DNA of 64,000 bases from Schistocephalus solidus (lineage: Eukaryota > Platyhelminthes > Cestoda > Diphyllobothriidea > Diphyllobothriidae): positions 310,001 through 374,000 of the forward strand of contig WEDG01000466.1 of the NCBI GenBank assembly GCA_017591395.1. Direction: 5' to 3'. Positions 49,781 through 61,264 of this stretch are shown piece by piece. The position numbers and the translations under genes were made by a program. The notes beneath the pieces are model-generated. The model searched no databases. It was given only the letters and a program-made list of their open reading frames with translations, and was not told the DNA's origin. Numbering within the stretch: position 1 is the stretch's first letter; each line of letters opens with the position of its first letter.

Positions 49781-49789
49781 ATGCCTCAT

Positions 49790-50084
49790 TATTTTTTCAT
49801 AACAAAATTTTTGAAAATGTATTCCCAAAAATGGTAACTATATCGGTAGCCCGATACACAAGTATTTTCAAAAAGAAACGGCAACAATATTTCGAAATTT
49901 CCGGACGCATTCGGCCCCACAGATTTTCACGGAAGTACTAGTTACCGAGTAGACATATGTGGTGGCGGATGAGCCGCAAGGGTGGATGAGGCGGGAGCAA
50001 CGGGTTTGCGGTTGAGCTGCTGGTAATGGTCTATCGAAGAGTTAAGGTATATTTTTTTTTTACACGAGAGACGGTTAACAAATC
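49790..50084. other. Unassigned sequence
   Basis: Nothing recognised. May include the 5' end of the mariner remnant. Confidence 0.4.
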
Positions 50085-50395
50085 TTTTGGTTTTGGCAAC
50101 TGGGCTATCGTAGCTCTGTAAATACCTTTTCCAGACAGTTGCAATGCTGCAGACATCGACAGAAAAATTCAGGAGGATACCCGTTCTGGGAAAACAGTCT
50201 GAAAAATTATTTTATCGTTATAAGACAAAGACAATGGAGACCAGAATGGCTATTTCTGGCTCATTAGCAGTCATCAGCCAGTCCTATCTTATCCCAGGTG
50301 GATCATCAGAGATTTGCAACCGTGACCTTTGGTTATTGAGTTTACTACTATAATTGAGCTACGGGCTCGATTTCCTGTTTTATCTCTGTTCGATA
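50085..50395 (-). mobile_element. SINE-bearing element, inverted partner of 26.3 kb
   Basis: Minus-sense copy. On plus it reads caaatcttttggttttggc, tagctctgtaaataccttt, caggaggatacccgttctgg, the SINE segment gaccagaatggctatttctg, and atttcctgttttatctctgttcg. Hammerhead core on minus: CTGATGA and GAAA are kept, stem I CTGG/CTGG pairs only with two wobbles. Confidence 0.75.
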
Positions 50396-50399
50396 CGTT

Positions 50400-51700
50400 T
50401 TTATTCTGGTCTATGGTGTTGGAAGAACAATTATTTGCAACCGTTGTAAGACTAGCTCGTTTTTAACCCCATTGAATAGCATACCAACAACTTTTAAATC
50501 CTTCCATCAATCATGAAATATGTTGCCAAGCCAAATTCAGTGGGCGGTCCCAATGCTAGAAAAGGGTATTTCAAAGAAAAACCCTGGAAAATAAAAGGAG
50601 CGAGGGTGGTGACAACAAACACCATCGTTTGGCATAGAGCATAGTCCTAGGAATTCTCTTACGGAACTGACTGTGATGCCTGAATCCCATGTCAGAAATT
50701 TCCTAGACTAAAATAATTGTTGTGCTCTCCATCAACTGGAGCTTTTTTGAGCAGTTAAGTGGGTCGGAGGCTAGCGCGTACTTTCGCGGTTTTTCGTCAT
50801 TCGCCATCAGATTGACCTTATTCTATTTTAGGTTTTCCAGTACATCCAGGTATGTTTGCCACATATATCTGCTGGTATCTCTGTGAAAATCTTTGAGACA
50901 TTGTACAAAACGGCAAACAAATGAACGTCTTCTTAGCTGCACCTTCAACCTGGCAGAAAATATGCAACGAGATCTTCCACGTAACATCTAGAATCGATAA
51001 TCGGCAAACACAGGGGAATCTGGGATGAGCATTTCTAGTTTATTCCGAATCGTTTGTCAGACATCCGGAATCTCGGGTCTAAATGGTCTATGGCTTAAAC
51101 ACAGTTTCCCTGGTAATTTAACTGCATAATTGTCATTTCTCAACGATATTTGTATTTTTGACAGTAAATTAAAAACTTTATTTTTACTATAATTTTAACA
51201 TTTTTTACCAAGTAAGTTACAATATTCCCAAAGGGGTTTAAAGCCCTTCGGGCATACTCATGCTATGCACCTGAACTTCATTAATTTTTGATAAGTTTAT
51301 GTCACCTTTTTACTTAGATCCGAAGTAGGTTACTGTGAAATATTACTCTACATAAAATGGTGTATTTTGACGTGTTTTTTTTGCAGAAAGGTTAAAAACC
51401 TACAATATTATCAATATTTTTGGTTTAGTTGTCGTAATAAACTGCTCATATCCCAACAGTCTTGTTAACTGATCACTATTTTGTTAGAGGTTTCTTGGAT
51501 GTCAAGGTCGGCCAACGTATCTTTTCGAGTATTCATCTACAGACCTGCACATTTTCTTGGAAATATATTGCTTTTCGATCAGCTCAGTCAGACAGCTGTG
51601 CTACCAAAACGCTTGCCATCTTCCACGCAGACAATTTGGTCGTTATTATTCTGCACCACTCAAAAGGTTCACGTGTATGACGTGGTTGGTTTCACTTGTT
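50400..51700. other. Unassigned sequence with one faint SINE trace
   Basis: About 51,000-51,080 (atctgggatgagcatttctagtttattc) may be a very decayed SINE. Otherwise nothing recognised. Confidence 0.4.
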
Positions 51701-51704
51701 AATT

Positions 51705-51963
51705 TTAAATGGCAGTAAGCGTATAGAACATGCTTGATAACGCTCAATTACTCGGACGTCAATGATCGTAATAGCCGCACACATGACCGTGAACGAAGTT
51801 TTCGAGGCATGATAACCCGTTCTCATATTGTTAAAAAGAATCACCCAACGAGATTTCATAGAGGATGCTTTATGTAAGTAGGCAGAAGATTACTGAAGGA
51901 TTTACTATAATGACAGCACAGGCACTTACCAAAAGCCTTAGCAAGTTGGTTCTCGCCTTACGG
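51705..51963 (+). repeat. 260-bp direct repeat, copy 1
   Basis: Nearly identical to 52,412-52,675 (shared gcgtatagaacatgcttgat, tcaattactcggacgt, cgaagttttcgaggcatgat and tcgccttacggt / cccgccttacggt end). The two copies bracket a TA-bounded SINE fragment and about 240 bp of other sequence. Confidence 0.9.
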
Positions 51964-52168
51964 TATATATATATATGGTAGTTGGGCACTCACCGATCGG
52001 TTACAGGACTCACTCGTCCCGTTGTGCCTTGAGGCTAACTCTAGAGCCCCGCAAGCAGCCACAGAGCAGCTAGTGATATAGGCAGAATGATATTACCGAC
52101 AAAGACAAGGGAGACTGGAATGGCCATTTTTGGTTTCTAAGCCGTCATCAGCCATATATATATATATT
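51964..52168 (-). mobile_element. Array-type SINE fragment bounded on both sides by short (TA)n
   Basis: From ggtagttgggcactcaccgat to gccgtcatcagccat, minus-sense. It matches the body and hammerhead half of the 310-bp unit and includes the tatag-gcagaatgat linker between them, so it spans a unit junction of a tandem source. Left edge is in tatatatatggtag and right edge in cagccatatatata, both inside the unit at places that already read TAT or ATA. The hammerhead segment (ggcttagaaaccaaaaatggcc on minus) has lost GAAA. Confidence 0.85.
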
Positions 52169-52411
52169 CAAATTCAGCATAGAAACCAACGAACCGATTT
52201 GCAATTCTGTGAGAATCTGCTGCATGCTCTCAAAACAAATAGAATATGCCTGTCCATATTTTCGATGCCTAACATTTACAGCTCTATATGCCACCGACTC
52301 CCTATCTCAATTGTGAAGATTGAAATCCCATCTGATTAAGAATTTAGTTTGACGCTTAAATATTCCATGGGACTGGCAAAATGAATTAAACTAGCGACTT
52401 TCATCCTTATT

Positions 52412-52675
52412 CAATGGCAGAAAGCGTATAGAACATGCTTGATAACGCTCAATTACTCGGACGTAAATGATCGTAATAGCCGCACACATGACCGTGAACG
52501 AAGTTTTCGAGGCATGATAACCCGTTCTCATATTGTTAAAAAGAATCACCCAACGAGATTTCATAGAGGATGCTTTATGTAAGTAGGCAGAAGATTACTG
52601 AAAGATTTACTATGCTGACAGTACATGCACTGACTAAAAGCCTAGGCAAGTTGGTTCCCGCCTTACGGTGTTGCT
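52412..52675 (+). repeat. 260-bp direct repeat, copy 2
   Basis: See 51,705-51,963. It continues on the right into ggaaatgaggttgtcttattc (52,680-52,805), which is itself repeated at 53,590-53,712. Confidence 0.9.
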
Positions 52676-52805
52676 TTATGTGGAAATGAGGTTGTCTTAT
52701 TCTTTGGGTCGAACATCGTTTCCACAGTGCTTTCTGCTATATTAACTCCAGGTGACAGGCTGCCCTTGAACGCTTTGTTCGGAAGAACTTGCATCAATTT
52801 CAAGC
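52590..52805 (+). repeat. Repeat block, copy 1 of 2 (partner 53,480-53,712)
   Basis: Shared words: tgacagta.atgcactga, aaaagcctagg..agt, tgaggttgtcttattctttgg, gcccttgaacgctttgttcgg. Second copy at 53,480-53,712, about 0.9 kb further on. Confidence 0.85.
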
Positions 52806-52849
52806 TTAAAATTGAACGAAAGTGTTATGCATGTTTCCAGACAATTTTT

Positions 52850-53470
52850 TATGCCCTTATAAAGTTGTATATACTTTACATAAATCATATCTGAAATTAT
52901 ACTCTCTTGTTCTCAGGCTGTAGCAAATTACATCTTCGTCGAAGTCTAGGCTTCTAGGGGTGTGAATTTTAGATTTTAAAAAACTTCTTCCTTTTCCCGA
53001 ATACATTTGGCCCGAACTGTCATTGCACATACCTTTTGGTTGTGCAACCTACATGTTGTATACAGTCCGTGTAAGAAAAATCACCTATTTTTCTATGCAC
53101 ACATGGTGCTCATAAAATGTTTCGGTGGTTTTGGATCATGTTGTTTACCTTATGGACAGCAATAACAAAAGGACAAATTCTTTGCACTATGAATAAAAAT
53201 TTTATAGGCTCCAAAAAGTTCATAATTAAAAGCTTTGTAAAACCAATAGGTACCAGTATTTCAGGTATACCATCTGACGGATACCTTATTTTCCCGAAGA
53301 GACTATAGGACATAAGGCTTCAGTACACGCTTTCTATCATCTATATTCTCGTTTAAAAGGGCATCAAAAATCAATGACAGCAATTCATACTTTAAAGACT
53401 GCCGAAAACAAACATGATGTTACTGAATTATCTTATGATTACACTGCAAAATACTTATCCTTAGCACAGA
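52850..53470 (-). repeat. AT-rich repeat family, diverged copy
   Basis: Diverged direct relative of 54,840-55,460 (for example tggatcatgttgtttacctt versus tagataatgttgtatacttt; ccaaaaagttcataattaaaa versus tcaaaaagttcatgatgaaaa; gccgaaaacaaacat in both). Confidence 0.75.
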
Positions 53471-53479
53471 GGAAGCGTT

Positions 53480-53712
53480 ATGTTAGTAGGCAGATAGATA
53501 CGGAAAAATAACTATACTGACAGCAGAGGCACTGAACAAAAGCCTATGCACGTGCAGTTTTCCCATCCTGCGTTGCTGTATGACCCGGTAGAAATGAGGT
53601 TGTCTTATTCTTTGGGTCTAACATCGTTTCCCCAGTGCTTTCTGCTATATGAACTCCAGCTGACATGCTGCCCTTGAACGCTTTGTTCGGGAGGACTTGC
53701 ATTAATTTCGTG
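53480..53712 (+). repeat. Repeat block, copy 2 of 2 (partner 52,590-52,805)
   Basis: See 52,590-52,805. A 106-codon minus frame and a 71-codon plus frame across 53,544-53,880 have no recognised domain. Confidence 0.8.
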
Positions 53713-54134
53713 CATTCAATTCCAAAAAATTTAACGTGCAGGTGTAAAACGGGAGTGCATTCACCAGAAAGCACAGGGAAACAAGGGATATCTCTAGCAG
53801 CTGTGCCATACAGCGATAAAAGATCGGCAAAATGCGCTTGCAGAAGAAGGTTCTTCGACCTCATGTGTGTTGGCGGTTAGAAGCCATTAATATCAGTGAT
53901 CATTCGAACTTATTGCCCAATGCACTGCTAGGTCATTTGTGTAGTGCTGTGTAATTTTGTAGAAAAGTAGACATTGCCACACGGTTTAGTTGAAATTTCA
54001 AATGCAATTGGCAAGTAATTATCGAAAGATAAAGTTGACTTCTATCAGTGAGCCTCTACTGTTGTCACTACCTCTTTGTCTGATTCTAGTACTTGGCTTG
54101 GAAAGGCATCACGCGGGACCTTATTTTAGTTACT

Positions 54135-55814
54135 AGTGTCGTATTCAGGAAGCTGCCTTCACGCAAACTTTATACCCGATCAAACGAAAAGGCAGAAAGC
54201 GATGAAATCTCGGTTAGTTTCAATTTATCACGTTAAACCAGCAGAAAATTATCAGTTCCATTTACAGCAATAATTAATTTACTCTAGAAGGGGCTTTCTG
54301 AAAAGTACAATTATTTGAACGCAATGAAACAAGAAGCACGTACACCTGTCGAAACGTGAGAATGGATTTGTTTTCGCAGCCTAAAGCCGTGCGGACTGCT
54401 AATTTGTCTTGCTAGAAGCCTCTCCGTACAAGGCACTGTCGCCGGCACTACGTTACATGCGGGTAAAGCGTCTGAAAACTCTGGAGACTGGGGAATTACC
54501 AGTGCAGTACGAAAAACAATCAGTCATAGGGTGTAATTTGTCTCGACAGCCGAAGCGATTTACATAATCATGCTGCTAACATTGCGTCAGACAGAAGCAG
54601 ACCTTTCAATCATGCGGTTGATTTCCTATTTTGTGAAATGTAAAAGGAAATTGGAGCCAGAAAAATGATACTGAAGTATGGTTGTGATAGTTATTATCGC
54701 ACAGACTCATCCAAAGATATTTCGAACGCATTTGGGATGCCGGCTTTTGTAGGAGGCTCTTTCTGGCCACCAGTAAACAAAAAACTGTAAAATTCCAAGA
54801 ACCTGTTATGCATTTCGCCCAATGATTGTCAATGCCCATATAAATTCGGATATATTTTATAGAAATCCTAAACAGAAATATTCTCTCTTGCACTCCTTTT
54901 TTGGCAAATAACATATTCATAAGCTATGCTTCAGAAAGTGTTTTTTGTTGGAAAAACGCTTTACTAATGTTTGATTAATTTTTGACACCGAACTGCCGTT
55001 AGATATATGTTTTTGGGTTTCCAACTGACACGTTGTTTACAGTCCAAGAAAAATCGCCCATTTTGCTATGCATGATGAGGAAGACGTCACATAAGGGTCA
55101 TAAAATTTTGCGATGGTTGTAGATAATGTTGTATACTTTATAGACAGCATTAAGAATTGTACAAATACGATACGTTATGATTGGAAATTTTAATGACTCA
55201 AAAAGTTCATGATGAAAAAAACTTTGCACAAACAATAATTACCCGTACTTCAAGTAAAAATTTTGAAACAGACATAATTTTCTAGGAAGTGATTACAGAA
55301 ACAAATTGTTCCCTACATGCTTTCTATCGTTTATATTCGAATACATAAGGACATTGAAAATCAATGACAAAACTTCATACTACAAAAGTGGTTTTTTTTG
55401 CAGAGGCTGCCGAAAACAAACATATGAACCAGTTGAATTATCTTATTATAAAGAGGCACTATACATATTCTTAGTACCCCTCATAACGTAATCATTTCGT
55501 ATCGTTGACGCATTTCATAATTTTGGTTAATATTTCCTCTGAACAAGTCGTTAAAGTTCATAATACTACACTACACAGAGAAGGCTTCATTGAGATGGGT
55601 TTGGTGCATCAAAATTTCGGTGAAATTCGCATTTTTTGGTGTATTCCAAATGCTTGTCTGGCTTATGCGATGACTAAATGTGAACGAACTTCCGGCTGCC
55701 TCTCAGAGGCAGACTGGGTAATAATGACTGCACAGTTTCTACTATGCACAGTTTCTACAAAATTAAGATATAATGACGATAAAAATCGGTGGCAATAATT
55801 CATAGTACTCAAGA
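54135..55814 (-). repeat. 1.68-kb repeat, right arm of distant inverted pair
   Basis: Inverted match to 28,262-29,946. Most of 54,850-55,814 is close to identical to its partner; 54,135-54,640 is more diverged (for example catgcggttgatttcctat versus the gagatgggaaattta region). The ends agree with the left copy at aagagtac-type and tcgtattc-type words. No coding function recognised. Confidence 0.85.
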
Positions 55815-57085
55815 ATTCATTGCTACTCTAAGTGATTATAGCAGGTAGCAGGAAGAGATCTCGTACAAAAGCCAACTTACAAACTTTACCGAAAAAATAC
55901 GGCATTTGGCTGCATGGTGATACATATTAAAATTCAAATTTTCGAATCAAAACACATTTCAGCATTTTGATTAGCATTTCTTAAGATAGCACCTGCACTT
56001 GTGGACATAATTCCCAGAAATAAACACAGCAGCTGCATTTGGCGGTGCTTCATTTTCAGTACTACTAGTTCTAGGGGCCATATGCAACCAATGCGGCAAT
56101 GACCCCAGGGTTCAATAGGTAAAGCGTTAGATACGGAGGCCAAAAGTACAAGGGTTCAGAAAGCAGGTGTCCTAAATGTTGGATTTGGTAAGACTGACTT
56201 CAGACAGATCTATGCATACTTATAAATAACGGGTCTTTCCTTGAGATTGTATTTCGGATGTATATGACACGTGTTAAGTCTCTACTGGCCCTGGTTTTGG
56301 GAATCGCACACCAATTGATATATTATATTGATATTTGTCCCTTTTTATAGTTTCAAGTACTAAACTTCATAGAGTATTTTACGAGTTCCGAAGTATGAAA
56401 GTTCTTTGTTTTTTTTAAAATAAACTTAATCTGCCTTCTACGCCTTATTCGCTGTCCCTGTTACAAATCGAAACGCAGTAGTTGATACAACATCTTGATA
56501 TTTATCTTACCTGTGTATATTGATTATTAAATTGTCATAAAAAGATGCCTTGAATGATGATAGGGAAAGTGGTGGATTATTATGAATTTATTTATGGCAC
56601 AAACTGAGTGCTGGAGGGGCTCCAGATTATGGCAGTACTTATGCAACAATTTTGGGAGCAATCTCAAAATCCAACTTGCCCAACTCAAGAGTAAAGCGAA
56701 AATGCCTCTGCTCATCAAATGCAAGGTTCTGGATCTCATGCCCCTGCCAAAAACAAAAATTCCACCTATGCTTAATCGGTGTATGTTCCCAGTTTAGGCA
56801 GAAGGTCACAGACTACTTAATCCGCATTCCGAATTTGAATTTCTACCGTTCGACCTCGTTAAAATCGCATTTACTGAATGCAGATGTGATGTAGAGCTTT
56901 GCCGGCAATGAGAATGGTATATATACTTCAGGATTGGATACAAATTTCAAACAAAACAATTCTTTTAACGAGCTGCCTATAACCCTTACTCAGAGTCCTC
57001 CATCCTCTCAGTTGGGGGGCTCGGTCCGTTATTCAAAATACCTAAACCAATACTTTTTAATAGAAGATACACTCTCTCATTTGAA
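55815..57085. other. Unassigned sequence
   Basis: No gene recognised. The overlapping frames at 56,527-56,894 are short and without domain. Confidence 0.4.
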
Positions 57086-57089
57086 TTCT

Positions 57090-57435
57090 ACATGAAAGGA
57101 GACAACTGTGAGTTGAGCAGGTGTGTCACCCTCAGCACGGTATCGGTATGATAAACGAAAGGTGTGTCTCCTCAAACCCTGACCCCGTCAGACTGCACAC
57201 CCCAGTGGCACACCCATCAGCGACCCCTTTTGCTGATCCAGATCAAATTTTGAAGGGTCCCCTTCCTATGTTGGGTGGTGCCGCACTTTTGTGGTGCTTG
57301 GCGGCCAAAGTAAGCAATGTTGGCAGGACTGACGGTTTGTTTGACTGTGGGTTTTGGGTGTTTACCTGGTGTCTGCTCCCAGTCACATCGAAAATAATAT
57401 TTCATAATTTTCATTTACTTAATTGAACAAGATTT
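57090..57435 (+). repeat. Dispersed repeat, inverted relative of 31.7 kb
   Basis: See 31,660-32,005. Apparent frames 57,121-57,426 (plus) and 57,217-57,414 (minus) lie wholly inside the repeat and have no known domain. Confidence 0.7.
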
Positions 57436-57439
57436 CCTT

Positions 57440-58545
57440 TCCATTCGTATTATTTTCTAGCAAGATACTGTATTTAGATAATGAACTAGTAATCAAATCA
57501 TTTTTCCCGTGGTCATGTATTAATGGAAGCTTATTGAATTCTATCATAGATTCAAATTCTGATGAAGCCTTCAAGTTTTTTACAATTGGTTCGAATTATG
57601 TAGTAAAATATGCCCAAATGATCAGCCAACAACTATTTTTGTCTCAAGCCTGATTTGCATCATCTGAACACGATATGGTTATGATAATCTGAGGCTGATA
57701 TGTTTGACACTTATCTATCGCATCCACCACTTCGAATTCTCCCATTTTGCTTCGTAAAATCAAGTGTTTGGTGAAGGGATCTAAGCATCACAATCGAATA
57801 GTACATATTTGGTTGAACAGCCCTCGAGATTCTACCACTCCCGGATCGCATTTTTACTGGTTTTATATTAATTGCTATTTTTCGTAAATTTAGAATGTCT
57901 ATCCAAACGGACTTTTTTGCAGATGGTTTGTCATTTTTAGGCGTGCACTGAACATGTTGTACATTCTAGGTTGCCCTCCTAGAAATGGCAGCTCCCTCAA
58001 AATGTCATGTCTGCACGCTTTGCATTCATTGGCTGCTCTCGTCCGTCAAGGAGCAGCTCTGCCACCCAAAACTTTGGGATCCGATTCCTCCATGTGAGTC
58101 CATTGCATTTTACTCCCGCAGTCTAGCAAGGACTTATTATAAGTAGACCTAGATAGAAAAAACGAATTCGTAAAATAGACCCAACTGTTGACCGATACAG
58201 GAGTTTTTGTCAGCGCATGCAGAGAGGTCTTACTTTTTGAGTTATCGTAGTTTGTGGTATATTGCTTGCGCTGAATAATATGGACACGTAAAGGATATTG
58301 CAAGAACTTTAAAGTTTGGTGTAATCTGTGGAATCAGCCTGTTTTTCCAGAGACGATTTTTCCTCAGATCATCCTGTGTTCCGTTCCAGCAACAAATCAT
58401 GTCCCTAACACTACACATCTTCTGGTGTGAACCAAAGGAAACTAGTGCTTTTATATTCAGGAGTAGTGGGAAGGCTTCGAAGGGGTTGGTTTGGTGAAAT
58501 GACATTGCGATAACTTCCCCTCCCATGGATGCAAATGCATGTCAA
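57440..58545. other. Unassigned sequence
   Basis: No gene or repeat recognised. Confidence 0.4.
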
Positions 58546-58548
58546 TGT

Positions 58549-58773
58549 TTAGTTGATACACGCGGTGGGTATTCCAAACTGATCTCTTGGAAGAAGCCGC
58601 TCACTTGTTATGTCTTTTGCCCCAAACCACTGCAAACGCCTTTATAATTCGTTGGCCAACTGCTCTTATGGCCAAAATATTTTGAACCCGATTTTACAGG
58701 CCACGTATTTTTTCTTCTACTTCATGACTAACAAAATCTTGTCTTGAGTAGCACAAGGTGCACAGAAATGCTG
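58549..58773 (-). pseudogene. Unidentified coding-like fragment, copy 1 (pseudogene)
   Basis: A minus-strand frame reads HFCAPCATQDKILLVMK and later LANEL and FGIP. The same order appears in 59,530-59,721 (IFATRSSTDEKLLLVRE ... VAKEL ... GTGIP). Three in-frame stops interrupt copy 1. Two diverged copies keeping the same reading suggests an old protein-coding element, family unknown. Confidence 0.35.
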
Positions 58774-58876
58774 GCTTAATGCAGGCATTTCTCTCAGTCC
58801 CTGGAGTAGGTGTATCACGTTTCAAGTTGAGCCTGACTCCGTATAACTTCCAATTTTGGAGGATATGTTGTGCAGG

Positions 58877-58893
58877 TATATATATATATATAT
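58877..58893. repeat. Short (TA)n
   Basis: Left boundary of a head-to-head satellite fragment. Confidence 0.95.
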
Positions 58894-59158
58894 GGCAAAG
58901 ACGTTATACCGTACTTCCGACATAGATACTAGCTAAAAGCCCAGACACGTGTTTCGCCGATGTTTCTGCTGCTGTGTGACACAGCAACGAGGGGTTCGGC
59001 TCCTCAGTGGGTCCCCCGGCGTTCTCTATGCGGTTTCTGGTATATGGACTCCAGAGAATAATCGGGTAAACTGACATGAAATTTTTAGGGTCGACCCTAA
59101 AAAGTCATGTCCGAGACCTGACTCAGTCCTGACTTAATAATTTCAGAAATTATTTACC

Positions 59159-59160
<2 letters not shown>
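58894..59160. repeat. 356-bp satellite, head-to-head composite
   Basis: 58,894-59,070 is in reverse orientation (ttataccgtacttccgac, tcctcagtgggtcccccgg, atatggactccagagaataatcggg). 59,078-59,160 is forward (aaatttttagggtcgaccc, ttaataatttcagaaattatt, acccgatatata). The forward end meets the right-hand (TA)n at the same acccga-TA junction as other units. Confidence 0.85.
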
Positions 59161-59191
<31 letters not shown>

Positions 59192-59210
59192 ATACCATAC
59201 CATACCATTT
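59161..59210. repeat. (TA)n then (CCATA)n
   Basis: About 14 TA repeats followed by four ccata words (accataccataccatacc). Confidence 0.95.
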
Positions 59211-59529
59211 TCGTTAGTCAATTATTTGCAGGCACGGTCAATTTGTACTAATTAAATTTGCGTCTATCCAAGTCACGCGCATTTTTGCCTTTTGGACACT
59301 TTGGTTTTTCTTCTAATTTATTTTCTAATCAATGAAATAGAACCTGGGATAATGTTTTATATTTTCATTTAGATGGACATCCCTCATTATTATGTTTCTG
59401 TTTTGGTGGATGAAGTTTTAAATATTTTGTTTATTTAAGGATATATCATCAAATAGATCACACGGTGTACATGACCATTTTTCATAGGTTGTTAATTCCC
59501 AGTCAAATATCCAACTACTTGTCCCAAGA

Positions 59530-59721
59530 CTATCTCTTAGGAATACCAGTTCCCTCGCAAGGTCCTGTGCTCTGACTATTTGTGCACGCTTGCAATTCTT
59601 TGGCCACTCCATTTCTTAACTCGCAACTTTCACAGTCTAAACATTGAGATCCAGTTTTGTCCCCTTTTACTTCTCTAACTAACAACAGTTTCTCGTCAGT
59701 AGAACTACGTGTTGCAAAAAT
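59530..59721 (-). pseudogene. Unidentified coding-like fragment, copy 2
   Basis: Open for 63 codons on minus with no ATG start. It contains LLLVREVKGDKTG, a Cys-rich CLDCESCELRN and VAKELQACTN. Relative of 58,549-58,773, with fewer lesions. No family recognised; the Cys spacing (C-x2-C-x2-C) is not a pattern I can assign. Confidence 0.35.
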
Positions 59722-59724
59722 TTA

Positions 59725-60760
59725 TGTGTTTCACTAGCTAGTTGTTAATGCCTCAAGAAGTGCTTTTCTTTCTTGAGGCACCAGCATTTTTTCCAGCCGA
59801 GCTATGTGATACTAGTTTAATAGCAAATTGGTTCTGTTTTGACAATCAAATAACTTTTCGATGTGCTCAGTTCCTTGGTTCATACTGCTATGTAAACGCA
59901 GGTGAGTCAGCTTTGTGCTTCACTTGGTACTTAATTGGGCTTGGTTTTTATTTTCACGTCAGGAATGTATAAGGTACTCTTTGATTTCCTACTTTTTACG
60001 AAGATTGAACTCGATGTTTTGCATATACTCTCAAAATGAAAAGATCATCCAGGAATTTACAGCTGCTCTATGGAGATGGAAGAACTATTTGGGTTTGGCC
60101 AGCCAGGATGTACACTGGTCAGACCTGTCTTAGTAAACATATAAGAATCCCTACGTGAGACTTTCTAATACCAGAAGACTTCTTTGGATGTTCAGCTTAG
60201 AACCACCTGTACCGTAAATTTATTAACATTTAATTAAATTTTATCTGAAAAAACGATGTTGTCTCTTTGAGGAGAAAATGAGCCCATACATCAAACAGAG
60301 GTTGATACTTGAAGTTTCAGAAAACCAGACAAACGCGAGACCATGCATGACCTTGAAGGTGAATTTTTCTTCTCGAATTATAGCACTCTGTGTCCACTGG
60401 TGACTCCCACTGACAGTTTCCTTGGCTGGCATTCTAAACAGTCTCTTGGAAACTGCTCTGTAAATATGCTTTTAAACGCTTCGCTTAATTGAGTCTGGAA
60501 AGCTATTAACCGTGTTCCCCGGAGATCGCTGGTTTATTGATAAAAATAATTCTGTTTTTCAGTAATTGAGCCAAGGGTATTTACCTCTTTAGCGGAAGTC
60601 AGAACACAATAACTGGTGTTTATTGTGAAACGGAATTTGTCTAGATTTGTCTAGATTCATTATTTTTCTTAGTTAACATGTAGATGGTTTGGATAAATTC
60701 TACTTTGAACACTGCCTGACATCACTGTGCCATTTTCTCTCCAGTTTGGGTCAAAAGCAT
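59725..60760. other. Unassigned sequence
   Basis: Two overlapping plus frames (59,742-59,972 and 59,915-60,133) show no known domain. No other structure seen. Confidence 0.4.
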
Positions 60761-60764
60761 TACC

Positions 60765-61260
60765 GGACGAAAAACGAGAGCCTGGAATGGCCATTTATGG
60801 CTCTGTCGTCATCACCTTTCCATACCAAATGCCAGGTATTTTAACCCCTGAGGCTCGAACCCGTGATATGGTGGCTACAAGTTCTTAAACCTAACCATTC
60901 GGTCGTTTAGTCTCAGGTGACGCAAATTAAGGGGTTATCTATAGTTTTCTGATAACGGTGAAGGAGCCAGAAATGGCCATTCCAGGCTCCGTTATCTTTG
61001 TCGAAAATTTTTATTTTTGTACATTGTTAGCCGTTATGCGGCATCTAATGGGGCTCCTGAGGGAGCCCCCAGTTGCCGATATTCATAAGAGCATTACCGA
61101 CATAGATGAAGTGATACTATTTCCTTAGGGGCTTATGTTATTTGACCTATGATAAGAGCCGCTGTGCGGTTTTCGGCGGGGTTCGAGAGTAATTCCCAAA
61201 GCGCAACGGAAGGATTGTGTCCAGTAATGAAAATTGGTGAGCCCGCCTTAGAAACAACTG
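60765..61260. mobile_element. Two SINE fragments in opposite orientation
   Basis: 60,765-60,905 is a minus-sense copy (gagcctggaatggccatttat, gaggctcgaacccgtgat B-box region). 60,955-61,260 is plus-sense (gccagaaatggccattccagg, ctttgtcgaaaat, then body words cgctgtgcggttttcggcgggg and gcgcaacgga). Both have damaged hammerhead cores: the first has ATAAA in place of GAAA, the second lacks CTGATGA. Confidence 0.75.
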
Positions 61261-61264
61261 CTAC

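Noticed and set aside
57540..57600. Another CTGATGA (ttctgatgaagcc) as a hammerhead
   Set aside because: No GAAA at the right distance and no pairing stems. Similar lone CTGATGA words at 26,190, 63,250 and 63,843 fail in the same way.
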